NCBI GenBank assembly: GCA_902527265.1
Contig: CABZNY010000003.1
Coordinates: forward strand, 1-64,000
From: an uncultured Pelagibacteraceae bacterium
Lineage (GTDB): Bacteria; Pseudomonadota; Alphaproteobacteria; Pelagibacterales; Pelagibacteraceae
DNA length: 64,000 bases
Reading direction: 5' to 3'
The position numbers were made by a program, and so were the translations under genes. Below, one piece after another: positions 17,194-25,480 of the stretch; the stretch's first letter is position 1, and every line of letters begins with the position of its first letter. The notes beneath the pieces were generated by a model, which saw only the letters and a list, made by a program, of their open reading frames with translations, was not told the DNA's origin and searched no databases.

Positions 17194-18174
17194 TTATATT
17201 AGTCTAGCAAGATCTCTTTTGCTATTTTTAAATGTCGGAAGTGGATATTTAAATGCATACTTTCTTGGAATACATTTATTCTTTGCTTTTTCCCACAAAG
17301 CAATCCATTGCTTATAGTTGTGGATGGTAATATTTTTTTTGTTTCTACTTCTTACATAAAAATTTGGCAAAGGTTTTCTACCAGACGGGGTTCCAGCTCT
17401 ATTATATCTTAAATCGGCACTAATTCTAAAATCATTAGTTCTGTTAGGTAATGAGCAATGAATTGAATGTTTGTGCAAAATAATAATATCACCAACATTA
17501 GCCTCCAGAAAAACTGGTTTGTAATTATCAAGTAGTTTACTATCTTTTATTTCAACCTGACCTCTATATCCAGATATATGGTTTAATAATCCCAATTTAT
17601 TAATTTCTTTTACCGTAATCATACATCCATTTTTTTTTGTAGTTTTAGTAAATGGAATCCAAACAGTGACCATATCAGTTAATCTTTGTCCCAAAGATGA
17701 TAATACAGCTGCATCTTGATGCCATGGAGTTCTACCTGATAGACCATCATGGATAGAATGTTTTGGTAATTTGCTTTCTGGTTGTTTAATTCTTGTATTT
17801 TGCACTGGATTTGACAAAATTTCTGGCCCTAATAATTTTTCAACTACATCCAAGATTTTTTTGTGATTTATTAAGTTCCACAAAGATTGAGAGGCGAAGT
17901 AATCACTGTCCTTTTTTACATGATCTCTAGGAAGTCTAGTATTAAAATACTGATCAAGATCATAAATATTTAGCTTTGAAATGTATGTGTATTTTTTCCT
18001 GAAGTTATATTTAAAAATCTTTTCTTTCATGTGGTCTGGAGCAAATTTATGAACTAAATTGTCCATTACATATTCCATATCATTTAAAATGGGTTTTAAA
18101 TCCTTATTGAAATTAAGAACATTTTTTACCCTTAAGTAACCATCTCTATCTAAAGTGCTCCTTAATTTAGTCAT
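17194..18174 (-). CDS. Phytanoyl-CoA dioxygenase (PhyH) family protein
   Basis: A 326-aa Fe(II)/2-oxoglutarate-dependent dioxygenase. The iron triad is visible as His-X-Asp in TPWHQDAAVL and a distal His in LHKHSIHCSLPNRT, followed by FRISADLRYN, which likely carries the 2-oxoglutarate-binding Arg. The double-stranded beta-helix spans the central half. Members hydroxylate fatty acyl-CoAs, ectoine, phosphonates or small metabolites. The pairing with a PanE-like reductase and a 2-hydroxyacid dehydrogenase suggests it produces a hydroxy or keto acid handled by its neighbours, but the substrate cannot be named. Confidence 0.82.
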   Translation of the reverse strand: MTKLRSTLDRDGYLRVKNVLNFNKDLKPILNDMEYVMDNLVHKFAPDHMKEKIFKYNFRKKYTYISKLNIYDLDQYFNTRLPRDHVKKDSDYFASQSLWNLINHKKILDVVEKLLGPEILSNPVQNTRIKQPESKLPKHSIHDGLSGRTPWHQDAAVLSSLGQRLTDMVTVWIPFTKTTKKNGCMITVKEINKLGLLNHISGYRGQVEIKDSKLLDNYKPVFLEANVGDIIILHKHSIHCSLPNRTNDFRISADLRYNRAGTPSGRKPLPNFYVRSRNKKNITIHNYKQWIALWEKAKNKCIPRKYAFKYPLPTFKNSKRDLARLI

Positions 18175-18194
18175 AGTTTGCTAATTATCAGAAT

Positions 18195-19139
18195 TTAACT
18201 GTACATACCTTCTTTTACTTTAATCATTTTGTACATTAGGTCATTCAAGGGTGTAGCTATTCCATGTTTTTTTCCTATTTTAGATACAGCGCCACTTATG
18301 AAATCAATTTCAGTTTTTCTTTTATAAAGCACATCAAAAGCCATTGATGATTTATTTGTTTGTTTTGAATCAACAATCTTATTAAACATGAATAAACACT
18401 CATCCTCTGAAACATCAACACCATCTGCTAAAGCAACATCTTTTGTTTCTAAAATTATCTCTTTACCTAAACTTCTCGAGACGTCGTTAGCATTATTATT
18501 TATGTAAAGATCACTGTGATGCAGATCAAAAATAGCCGAAAGTGGGCCTATTGCGGTTAATGCAAAAAGTTTCATCCATTTTCTTTTTTTTACATCCTCA
18601 GCTGCAATCATTTCTAAATTATGAGCAGTAAATGTGTCTGCAATTTCAGTTATTCTATCTGTTATCCCACCATCATATTCTCCAATCCAAGAGGGTAGAG
18701 CTGCATGATTCATAATATGACCAGGGCCTAAGATATTTGATGCTTGAGTTGTTGTTCCACCAATTACTTTTTCGTCGCCAACAATACTTTTAATTATTGC
18801 CTCATGTCCAATTCCATTTTGAAAAGACATAAAAACTGTTTTATCGCCAATAATATTTATAATACTTTTTAATGCAGGCTCTAAAGCTGTTGCTTTACAC
18901 ATGACTATCACAGCATCAACTTTTCCAATTGTAGATGGATCTGATGTTGCTGGTACTTTTATGAATCTATCACCACCATGGCCATCCATTTTTAGACCTT
19001 TTTTATTTATTTCATCAACATGCTCTTTCCAAACATCAATGAGAGTTACATTTAGACCTTTTTCAGATAGTAGACCTCCAAATAGACATCCCATTGCTCC
19101 CGCTCCAAGAACTGCAACTTTTAAATCTTTATTATTCAT
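18195..19139 (-). CDS. Ketopantoate reductase-family protein (PanE/ApbA-like), probably not PanE
   Basis: A 314-aa two-domain NADPH-dependent reductase with the Rossmann motif LGAGAMGCLFGGLLS. A 6-phosphogluconate-dehydrogenase-like C-terminal half contains the catalytic Lys segment KRKWMKLFALTAIGPLSAIF. In E. coli PanE this segment carries two Asn residues (WRKLAVNCVINPLTA); here they read Leu and Gly. The lysine is kept but the pantoate-binding asparagines are lost, so a different 2-keto acid or keto-sugar substrate is likely. It heads a minus-strand group with PhyH and a hydroxyacid dehydrogenase, and is divergent from the DUF1907 gene. Confidence 0.8.
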   Translation of the reverse strand: MNNKDLKVAVLGAGAMGCLFGGLLSEKGLNVTLIDVWKEHVDEINKKGLKMDGHGGDRFIKVPATSDPSTIGKVDAVIVMCKATALEPALKSIINIIGDKTVFMSFQNGIGHEAIIKSIVGDEKVIGGTTTQASNILGPGHIMNHAALPSWIGEYDGGITDRITEIADTFTAHNLEMIAAEDVKKRKWMKLFALTAIGPLSAIFDLHHSDLYINNNANDVSRSLGKEIILETKDVALADGVDVSEDECLFMFNKIVDSKQTNKSSMAFDVLYKRKTEIDFISGAVSKIGKKHGIATPLNDLMYKMIKVKEGMYS

Positions 19140-19202
19140 TTTTTATGAACAAATATATTAATGTATAGAAATTATGCAATATATTATGTAACTAATTTAT
19201 AT

Positions 19203-20171
19203 ATGGAATTAAAAATAGAAAAAGGAATTTTCAAGGAATTTGATTTGGATGAGATAACAAGTGCGTTGCAAATTGGATTGTCAAAAAATTTTGAAAGTGT
19301 CACAGCAATGATAGTTGATTGTCCAAATTTAAGAGATTGGAATTGTCCATCAGAAGGAATGAGTGGTAACCAAAGAATAATTGATGTTGGAGGAGAACCG
19401 TATATGCACGATCCTAAATATATTGGTGCTGAATTCGATTATGCAGAAATATCAAAATTGATTGGGTCAGAAAAATCATACGCACTTGGTGCAGGATCTG
19501 GAGCAATGTCTTGTATTGATGGGCACTGTGGTGAATTGGTTATAAACGAAAACTTAACAACAAAGGAGTATAGATCTTTAATAGCAAGGGTAGGTACAGA
19601 TAAAAAATGTATTGTAGAGGACTATAATGACAGTAAACATGGTGGACTTGGCAATGTTTATTATTCAGATGGTGTTAAGGGTAAAGTTATTTATTTAAAG
19701 ATAAAGAAAAGAATTGGAAAACAAGGCTCATTGCCTCAAGCAATCAGAGCAGCACTTTCAGAAAATTTAAAAATATTTAACAATGATCATATCGCTTTAG
19801 CTGGTGTATTTAGAGTTTTAAAAGGAAAAATAAGATCACATGTTCAACCAGATTATAAGGATATAAAACATGAATATTACGATCCAAAATTAATGAAATG
19901 TACAAAAGATTTTCTTCAATTTTATGAGCCAGTAGGACCAAAATTACAATGTTATACCGTTTTATGGACAGGAGATCCAATAGGTGGAGAATTAAATCTA
20001 AGAGAGTCTGGAGAGCATACACATTTTCATTCATACGAACATAAAAATGATGCAGGACATTACCATTTTGATGTGACACCAGACGAGATAGAATACGAAG
20101 GATATTTTAATACTGCACATGAAGTTCACAGAGTAAATAATATTTACAAAGAATTAGCTGCGAAAAATTAA
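19203..20171 (+). CDS. DUF1907 (C11orf54-type) metal-binding ester hydrolase-like protein
   Basis: A protein of about 322 aa resembling the DUF1907 family, whose human member C11orf54 binds zinc through three His and has reported ester hydrolase activity. The matching features are the Gly-rich ALGAGSGAMSCIDGHCGEL near residue 95, the KCIVEDYNDSKHGGLGNVYYSDG block, and the late metal motif SGEHTHFHSYEHKNDAGHYHFD. I choose ATG at 19203 (MELKIEKG) over the track start, because the extra 14 residues are not family-like. There is no signal peptide. It lies between divergent sugar-acid genes, but its bacterial role is not established. Confidence 0.72.
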   Translation: MELKIEKGIFKEFDLDEITSALQIGLSKNFESVTAMIVDCPNLRDWNCPSEGMSGNQRIIDVGGEPYMHDPKYIGAEFDYAEISKLIGSEKSYALGAGSGAMSCIDGHCGELVINENLTTKEYRSLIARVGTDKKCIVEDYNDSKHGGLGNVYYSDGVKGKVIYLKIKKRIGKQGSLPQAIRAALSENLKIFNNDHIALAGVFRVLKGKIRSHVQPDYKDIKHEYYDPKLMKCTKDFLQFYEPVGPKLQCYTVLWTGDPIGGELNLRESGEHTHFHSYEHKNDAGHYHFDVTPDEIEYEGYFNTAHEVHRVNNIYKELAAKN

Positions 20172-20172
20172 T

Positions 20173-20964
20173 TTAGTAAGTTTCAGACTCTTTTTTGCTT
20201 ATTGAACCTTTCATTTTTTCTACAATTGCCTTAGCACCAGCGCTCATTGCCCTTTGATCTGCTCCAATAGTTACAAAGTTAAATCCTTTGTCGATCATTT
20301 TTTGTGCATACTCTGGTGTTCCATTATGAATTCCTGCAAAAATATTATTTTTTTTGGCATGCTCTAAAATTCTAAGAATTTCAGAATATGCCTTTGTATC
20401 CTCTGGTCTATCGAATCCAGGTTTTTCTCCAATTGCTAAACTTAAGTCAGCTGGGCCAATATATATTCCATCTACACCATCTGTAGACATAATCTCATCT
20501 AATTTATCTAATGATTCTTTTGTTTCAATCATAGCTAATTTTAAAATTTCATCATTTGCGTGATCAGCATAATCAGCGCCACCATAAATCAATCCTCTAA
20601 CAGGACCAAAACTTCTATATCCTCTTGGAGGATACATACAAGCTTGAACAAATCTTTCCGCCTCTTCTTTGTTACTTACCATTGGACATATAATTCCATA
20701 ACAACCAGCGTCTAAAATTTTCATTATTTGGCCTGGTTCATTCCAATTTACTCTAGCAAGAGGAGTTACATCGGTTGATGAAATTGTTTGAAGCATTGGA
20801 AGTGCATTTGTGTAATCAACAAGTCCATGTTGCATATCTACAGTTAGAGAGTCCCAACCTTGATGCGCCATAACTTCTGCTGATACAGTGCTTGGTATTT
20901 GTAACCAACCATTTACAACAGGCTTACCATCAGCCATCATTTGTTTGACTTTATTTTTTCTCAT
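20173..20964 (-). CDS. HpaI/HpcH-family class II pyruvate aldolase
   Basis: A 263-aa TIM-barrel metal-dependent aldolase. The general-base His occurs in VDMQHGLVDY, the pyruvate-binding Arg in LARVNWNEPGQIMK, a metal Glu in MIETKESLDK and the metal Asp in GIYIGPADLSLAIG. Relatives cleave 2-keto-3-deoxy acids such as 4-hydroxy-2-oxoheptanedioate, 2-keto-3-deoxy-rhamnonate or 2-keto-3-deoxyglucarate into pyruvate plus an aldehyde. Its first base overlaps the last base of the aldehyde dehydrogenase gene, so aldolase and aldehyde oxidation are probably coupled. A role in splitting products of the XylD or UxaA-type dehydratases is plausible. Confidence 0.88.
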   Translation of the reverse strand: MRKNKVKQMMADGKPVVNGWLQIPSTVSAEVMAHQGWDSLTVDMQHGLVDYTNALPMLQTISSTDVTPLARVNWNEPGQIMKILDAGCYGIICPMVSNKEEAERFVQACMYPPRGYRSFGPVRGLIYGGADYADHANDEILKLAMIETKESLDKLDEIMSTDGVDGIYIGPADLSLAIGEKPGFDRPEDTKAYSEILRILEHAKKNNIFAGIHNGTPEYAQKMIDKGFNFVTIGADQRAMSAGAKAIVEKMKGSISKKESETY

Positions 20965-22406
20965 TAATAATTGAGACCGAAGTGAGTATACTTAACGTTC
21001 AAATAATCTTTGATAGCCATAGAACCACCTTCTCTTCCATAGCCTGTTTGTTTAATTCCTCCAAAAGGCACTTCAGCAAAAGCAATTGTCGGATGGTTTA
21101 CTGCACATGTTCCAGTTTCCATTTTTTCTGAGACTTTGTGAGCTTTTTCTAAAGAATTAGTGTAGATATAGCTTGCTAATCCAAGGTCATTGTCATTTGC
21201 TCTTTCCACAACTTCATCTGTGTCTTTAAAAGTAAGCAATGGAACTAATGGTCCAAATGGCTCCTCTTTAGCGATTGTAAAATTATCTTTAACATTGTCA
21301 AAAATTGTTGGTTCGTAAAAATAACCTTTATTAAAACCAGCTGGTCTTTTTCCACCACATAAAACTGTTGCACCTTCACTTTTAGTTTTTTCTACTAATG
21401 CTTCTATTTCATTTAATCTTTTTTCTGTTGTCAAAGGTCCGAGAATTGTATCTTCGTCCATCCCATTGCCAACTTTTAGCTTAGTGACTTTTTCAACTAA
21501 AGTTTTAGCAAATTCATCTTTTTTACTTTCATGAATATAAAATCTTGCAGGTGATATACAAACTTGACCATTATTTCTAAATTTAGCAGTGATTGCCATG
21601 TCAGTAACCTTATTAATATCTACATCGTCAAAAACAATAAAAGGTGAATGACCACTTAACTCCATTGTAACTCGTTGCACTTTTTCAGCAGCTTGTTTTA
21701 AAATTAGTTTTCCAACTCTTGTTGAACCAGTTATAGAAACCTTTTTTACTATGTCAGATGATATTAATTGAGATGAAATTTTAGCTGGATCACCAGATAA
21801 TAAATTTACTACTCCTGGAGGAACACCCGCATCATTTATAATATTCATAAGTTCCATTACACTACCTGGAGTAATCACATCAGGCTTACAAATTACTGAA
21901 CAGCCTGCAGCCAAAGCAGTAGAAATTTTTCTTGAAGATAAAACTATTGGAAAATTCCATGGTATTAATCCAGCAACAACTCCTACTGGCTCATATTTTA
22001 CGTACATTCTTGTATGTTCAAATCTACTTTCAACTATCTGACCATAAATTCTTTTTGTTTCTTCAGAGTTCCATTCAAAAATGTCTGCAGCTCCTCCAAC
22101 TTCTCCTTTTGCTTCTGATAGTGGTTTTCCAACTTCTAATGTTAGCCACTTAGCTAAAACATCTGTTCTCTCTCTCATTAGATCAGCAATTTTTCTTATA
22201 ATTTTTGATCTTTGCCAAGGTGGAGTATTTCTCCAAACCTCAAGACCTTTTTCTGCAGACTTAAGTGCTTTGTTTACATCTTCTTCACCTGCTTTAGATG
22301 CCTTACCTAAAACTTCCTCAGTTGCAGGATTTAATACATCATAAGTTTCATTATTTTGTGATGCTTGCCATTTGCCATCAATGAATTGTCCAAATTTGCT
22401 ATACAT
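20964..22406 (-). CDS. NAD(P)-dependent aldehyde dehydrogenase
   Basis: A 480-aa ALDH-superfamily enzyme with VVAGLIPWNFPIVL (cofactor-site Trp-Asn), the general-base Glu in RVTMELSGHSPFIVFDD, the nucleophile Cys in FRNNGQVCISPARFY and EEPFGPLVPLLTF near the end. The overall pattern resembles succinate-semialdehyde, alpha-ketoglutarate-semialdehyde or lactaldehyde/glycolaldehyde dehydrogenases. It is first in a two-gene unit with the HpaI aldolase (1-bp overlap). The likely job is oxidation of the aldehyde released by that aldolase, for example glycolaldehyde to glycolate. It is divergent from iolD across a 55-bp shared regulatory gap. Confidence 0.85.
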   Translation of the reverse strand: MYSKFGQFIDGKWQASQNNETYDVLNPATEEVLGKASKAGEEDVNKALKSAEKGLEVWRNTPPWQRSKIIRKIADLMRERTDVLAKWLTLEVGKPLSEAKGEVGGAADIFEWNSEETKRIYGQIVESRFEHTRMYVKYEPVGVVAGLIPWNFPIVLSSRKISTALAAGCSVICKPDVITPGSVMELMNIINDAGVPPGVVNLLSGDPAKISSQLISSDIVKKVSITGSTRVGKLILKQAAEKVQRVTMELSGHSPFIVFDDVDINKVTDMAITAKFRNNGQVCISPARFYIHESKKDEFAKTLVEKVTKLKVGNGMDEDTILGPLTTEKRLNEIEALVEKTKSEGATVLCGGKRPAGFNKGYFYEPTIFDNVKDNFTIAKEEPFGPLVPLLTFKDTDEVVERANDNDLGLASYIYTNSLEKAHKVSEKMETGTCAVNHPTIAFAEVPFGGIKQTGYGREGGSMAIKDYLNVKYTHFGLNY

Positions 22407-22461
22407 AATTTTTATTTTGTGGTTTATTAGTTGAATATTTGAGAAGAATATAACTAGAAAA

Positions 22462-24306
22462 ATGAGAAAAATAAAGCTTACTTGCGCGCATGCATTGGTT
22501 AAACATTTAATCGCTCAGAAAGTCTATATTGATGGTCAAGTTAAGCCTTTGTTTCCTGGTGTATTCGGTATATTTGGACATGGAAATGTCGCCTGTCTAG
22601 GACAAGCATTAGAGGAAAATAAAGATCAACTTCCAACATACAGAGGTCATCACGAACAAAATATGGCTTTAACAGGTGTTGCTTATGCAAGAGCTAAAAG
22701 AAGAAAGCAAATTTTTATTGCAACAAGTTCGGTTGGACCAGGATCTACAAACCTAGTTACAGCATCAGCTGTAGCAATGAGTAATAGATTGCCAATTTTA
22801 TTTTTACCTGGGGACACTTACGCAAATAGAATGCCAGATCCAGTTTTGCAACAGGTTGAACACTTTTCAAATCCGGGAATGACAGCCAATGACTCATTTA
22901 AACCAGTTACAAAATATTTTGATAGAATTACAAGACCAGAGCAAATATTACAGTCACTTCCTCAAGCAATTCAAACCATGTTAGATCCAGCAGAGTGTGG
23001 ACCTGCATGTTTATCTTTGTGCCAAGATGTACAGGGTGAAACTTTTGATTATCCTGAGGAATTTTTTAAAGAAAGAATTCACAATATTAGAAGACCTAGA
23101 CCAGATGATTTTCAAATCAAACAAGCAGTAGAAAAAATTAAAAATTCGAAAAAACCTATTATAATTTCTGGAGGTGGAGTATTTTACTCTGATGCCATGG
23201 ATGAGCTAGGCAATTTTGCAGTTAAACATAATATACCAGTAACCCAAACGGTTATGGGATACTCAACAATGAAAAAAGATCATTCTCATTTTGTAGGTCC
23301 AATAGGTGGCCTTGGGGGTAAGGCAGCAAATAACTTAGCAAAAGAAACTGATTTAGCAATCTGTATAGGAACTAAGCTTGCAGATTTTACAACTGGCTCA
23401 TGGGCTAATTTTGAAAATCCTGAATTTAAATTAGTTTCAATTAATATAGCAAGACATGATGCCAATAAGCATTTAGGAGATGCAGTTATAGGTGATGCAA
23501 AAGTAACCTTAACAGAATTATCTAACGCTATTGGAGATTGGAAATCTTCTGATAGTTGGCATAAAAAATCACAAGATGAGTTAAAATCTTGGAATGAATA
23601 CGTTGATAAAGAGAGTGGTCCAACAAATCAAGAATTACCAAGTTATGCTCATGCTGTTGGAGCAATTTATAGGAATTCAGATCCAACTGATATAGCTGTT
23701 ACAGCAGCCGGAGGTTTGGTTGGAGAAGTTGTTCAAGTTTGGCGACCAAAAGAGTTAAATACTCATGAAACAGAGTGGGGATTTAGTTGCATGAGTTATG
23801 AAATTTCTGGTGCTCTTGGTATAAAAATGGCCAATCCTGATAAAGACGTAATAGCTTTTGTTGGTGATGGATCATACTTACTTAACAATTCAGATATATA
23901 TTCCTCAGTAATTACTAATAATAAACTAATAATCATCGTATGTGATAATGGAGGTCATGCTGTTATAAATAGACTTCAATTGTTTAAGGGTGGAAAAGAA
24001 TTTAATTGTCTGTTTAATTCCTCAAATGTTCAAACTTCCAAAGAAGTAAATTTTGCTCAACATGCATCAAGTATGGGAGCACAATCAGAACATGTTTCTA
24101 GTATTTTAGAATTAGAAGAAGCATTTAAAAGAGCAAAACAATCAGATGTAACTTATGTTATATCAATTAAAACACATAGCTACGAATGGCTTGAAGGATC
24201 TGCTTATTGGGAAAGCCCCACACTTGAAATACCAACATCAAAAGAAAATGAAGAAGCATTAAAACTCCACAAAGAAGGAAAATCAAAACAGAGACAAGGT
24301 GTTTAA
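22462..24306 (+). CDS. iolD: 3D-(3,5/4)-trihydroxycyclohexane-1,2-dione hydrolase
   Basis: A thiamin-diphosphate enzyme that opens the cyclitol ring to 5-deoxy-glucuronate. The 614-aa length, VFGIFGHGNVACLGQAL, the catalytic Glu in YRGHHEQNMAL (about 65), the long central FAD/TPP-like domain, and the ThDP-binding AFVGDGSYLLNNSDIY ... VCDNGGHAVINRLQ are all diagnostic of IolD. It is the third inositol gene in the window after iolG and iolE, but lies on the far side of the aldolase/ALDH unit. The stop codon is embedded in a perfect 13-bp inverted repeat shared with the next gene's start. I do not see iolB, iolC, iolJ or iolA nearby. Confidence 0.94.
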   Translation: MRKIKLTCAHALVKHLIAQKVYIDGQVKPLFPGVFGIFGHGNVACLGQALEENKDQLPTYRGHHEQNMALTGVAYARAKRRKQIFIATSSVGPGSTNLVTASAVAMSNRLPILFLPGDTYANRMPDPVLQQVEHFSNPGMTANDSFKPVTKYFDRITRPEQILQSLPQAIQTMLDPAECGPACLSLCQDVQGETFDYPEEFFKERIHNIRRPRPDDFQIKQAVEKIKNSKKPIIISGGGVFYSDAMDELGNFAVKHNIPVTQTVMGYSTMKKDHSHFVGPIGGLGGKAANNLAKETDLAICIGTKLADFTTGSWANFENPEFKLVSINIARHDANKHLGDAVIGDAKVTLTELSNAIGDWKSSDSWHKKSQDELKSWNEYVDKESGPTNQELPSYAHAVGAIYRNSDPTDIAVTAAGGLVGEVVQVWRPKELNTHETEWGFSCMSYEISGALGIKMANPDKDVIAFVGDGSYLLNNSDIYSSVITNNKLIIIVCDNGGHAVINRLQLFKGGKEFNCLFNSSNVQTSKEVNFAQHASSMGAQSEHVSSILELEEAFKRAKQSDVTYVISIKTHSYEWLEGSAYWESPTLEIPTSKENEEALKLHKEGKSKQRQGV

Positions 24307-24333
24307 AAACTTTATATGAATAAAGTTTTTAAA
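24302..24333 (+). repeat. Perfect 13-bp inverted repeat with a start codon in the loop (iolD/mocA junction)
   Basis: Arms TTTAAAAACTTTA (24302-24314) and TAAAGTTTTTAAA (24321-24333) pair perfectly around the six-base loop TATGAA. The iolD stop (TAA, 24304-24306) is in the left arm and the ATG of the downstream MocA-type gene (24316-24318) is in the loop. It could be a weak terminator, an mRNA 3'-end structure, or a hairpin that gates translation of the second gene. No Shine-Dalgarno precedes the ATG. Confidence 0.75.
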
Positions 24334-25473
24334 ATTGGTTTAATAGGTTGTGGTCATATTGCAGAAACATATTTTAGAGCTGAAAAATATTTTAATAATA
24401 TAAAAATTATTAAATGTGCTGATATTAATGACAAAGCTTCCAAGCGTTGTGCTTTAAACTTTGGAATAAAATCTGTAACTGTTAATGAGCTTCTTAAAGA
24501 TAAGGAAATAGAAATTATTTTAAACCTTACAATTCCTAAAGCACATTATCAAATATCTAAAAACGCTTTAATAAATGGAAAACATGTTTATTCAGAAAAA
24601 CCATTAGCAATAAATTTAAATGATGGAAAAAAATTATTAAAAATTTCAAAAAAGAAAAAATTATATTTAGGAAACGCTCCTGATACTTTTTTAGGAGGTG
24701 GAATTCAAAAATCTAAAGAATTAATTGAAAAAAATATTATAGGAAATGTAAAATTAGGAAATGCAGTTTTTGCATTTCCTGGTATTCAATCCTACCATCC
24801 TAATCCTGAACCTTGGTTTACAAAAAATGAAGGAGGTCCTGTTATCGATATGGGACCATATTATATTACTGCTTTAGTAAATCTTTTAGGACCTGCAAAA
24901 AAAGTTACTGGCACAATCATTCAAGGTCAAAAATATAGAACTATTGGGATAGGACCAAAAAAAGGCAAAAAATTTAAAGTAGAATGTCCAACTACTTATT
25001 TATCTACAATTACTTTTAAAAATAACTCCGTTATAAGACTAACATTATCATTTGATGTTATAGCTCATCAAAGAAATCATATTGAATTATATGGAGAAAA
25101 AGGGTCAATGATAGTTCCAGATCCAAATATGTTCGGTGGATCAGTATTAACTTGCAATAAATTAGGCGATAACTGGAAAGAGTTTAAAACTACAAAAATG
25201 CCATTAGGTAGGATTAATATAAGAACACAAAGTTCAAGAGCAAATGAAACACCTACTAATGCAAACTATCGAGGTGTGGGATTATCAGAAATGGGATATT
25301 CAATTGAAAATAAAAGAAAACATTTATGTAGTGGTGAAATTTCTCTTCATGTATTAGACATTATAACTTCTATTATGAAAGCGGCCAAATCTAGTAAAAT
25401 TCAATATATTAAAACCTTTTGTGCAAAACCAAAAAAGTTTTCAGATATAGATATCAAGAAATTACTAAAGTAA
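24316..25473 (+). CDS. Gfo/Idh/MocA family dehydrogenase
   Basis: A 385-aa NAD(P)-dependent sugar dehydrogenase with GLIGCGHIAETYFRAE as the Rossmann motif and YSEKPLAINLNDGK with the active-site Lys. A large C-terminal substrate domain includes EGGPVIDMGPYYITALVNLLGPAKKVTG. It begins 9 bases after iolD, and its ATG is in the loop of a perfect 13-bp inverted repeat. It is followed after 7 bases by a hydroxyacid dehydrogenase and then an ABC transporter. Acting next to IolD suggests a cyclitol or sugar substrate, possibly scyllo-inositol or a deoxy-sugar acid, but nothing in the sequence fixes this. Confidence 0.83.
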   Translation: MNKVFKIGLIGCGHIAETYFRAEKYFNNIKIIKCADINDKASKRCALNFGIKSVTVNELLKDKEIEIILNLTIPKAHYQISKNALINGKHVYSEKPLAINLNDGKKLLKISKKKKLYLGNAPDTFLGGGIQKSKELIEKNIIGNVKLGNAVFAFPGIQSYHPNPEPWFTKNEGGPVIDMGPYYITALVNLLGPAKKVTGTIIQGQKYRTIGIGPKKGKKFKVECPTTYLSTITFKNNSVIRLTLSFDVIAHQRNHIELYGEKGSMIVPDPNMFGGSVLTCNKLGDNWKEFKTTKMPLGRINIRTQSSRANETPTNANYRGVGLSEMGYSIENKRKHLCSGEISLHVLDIITSIMKAAKSSKIQYIKTFCAKPKKFSDIDIKKLLK

Positions 25474-25480
25474 AAATAAA

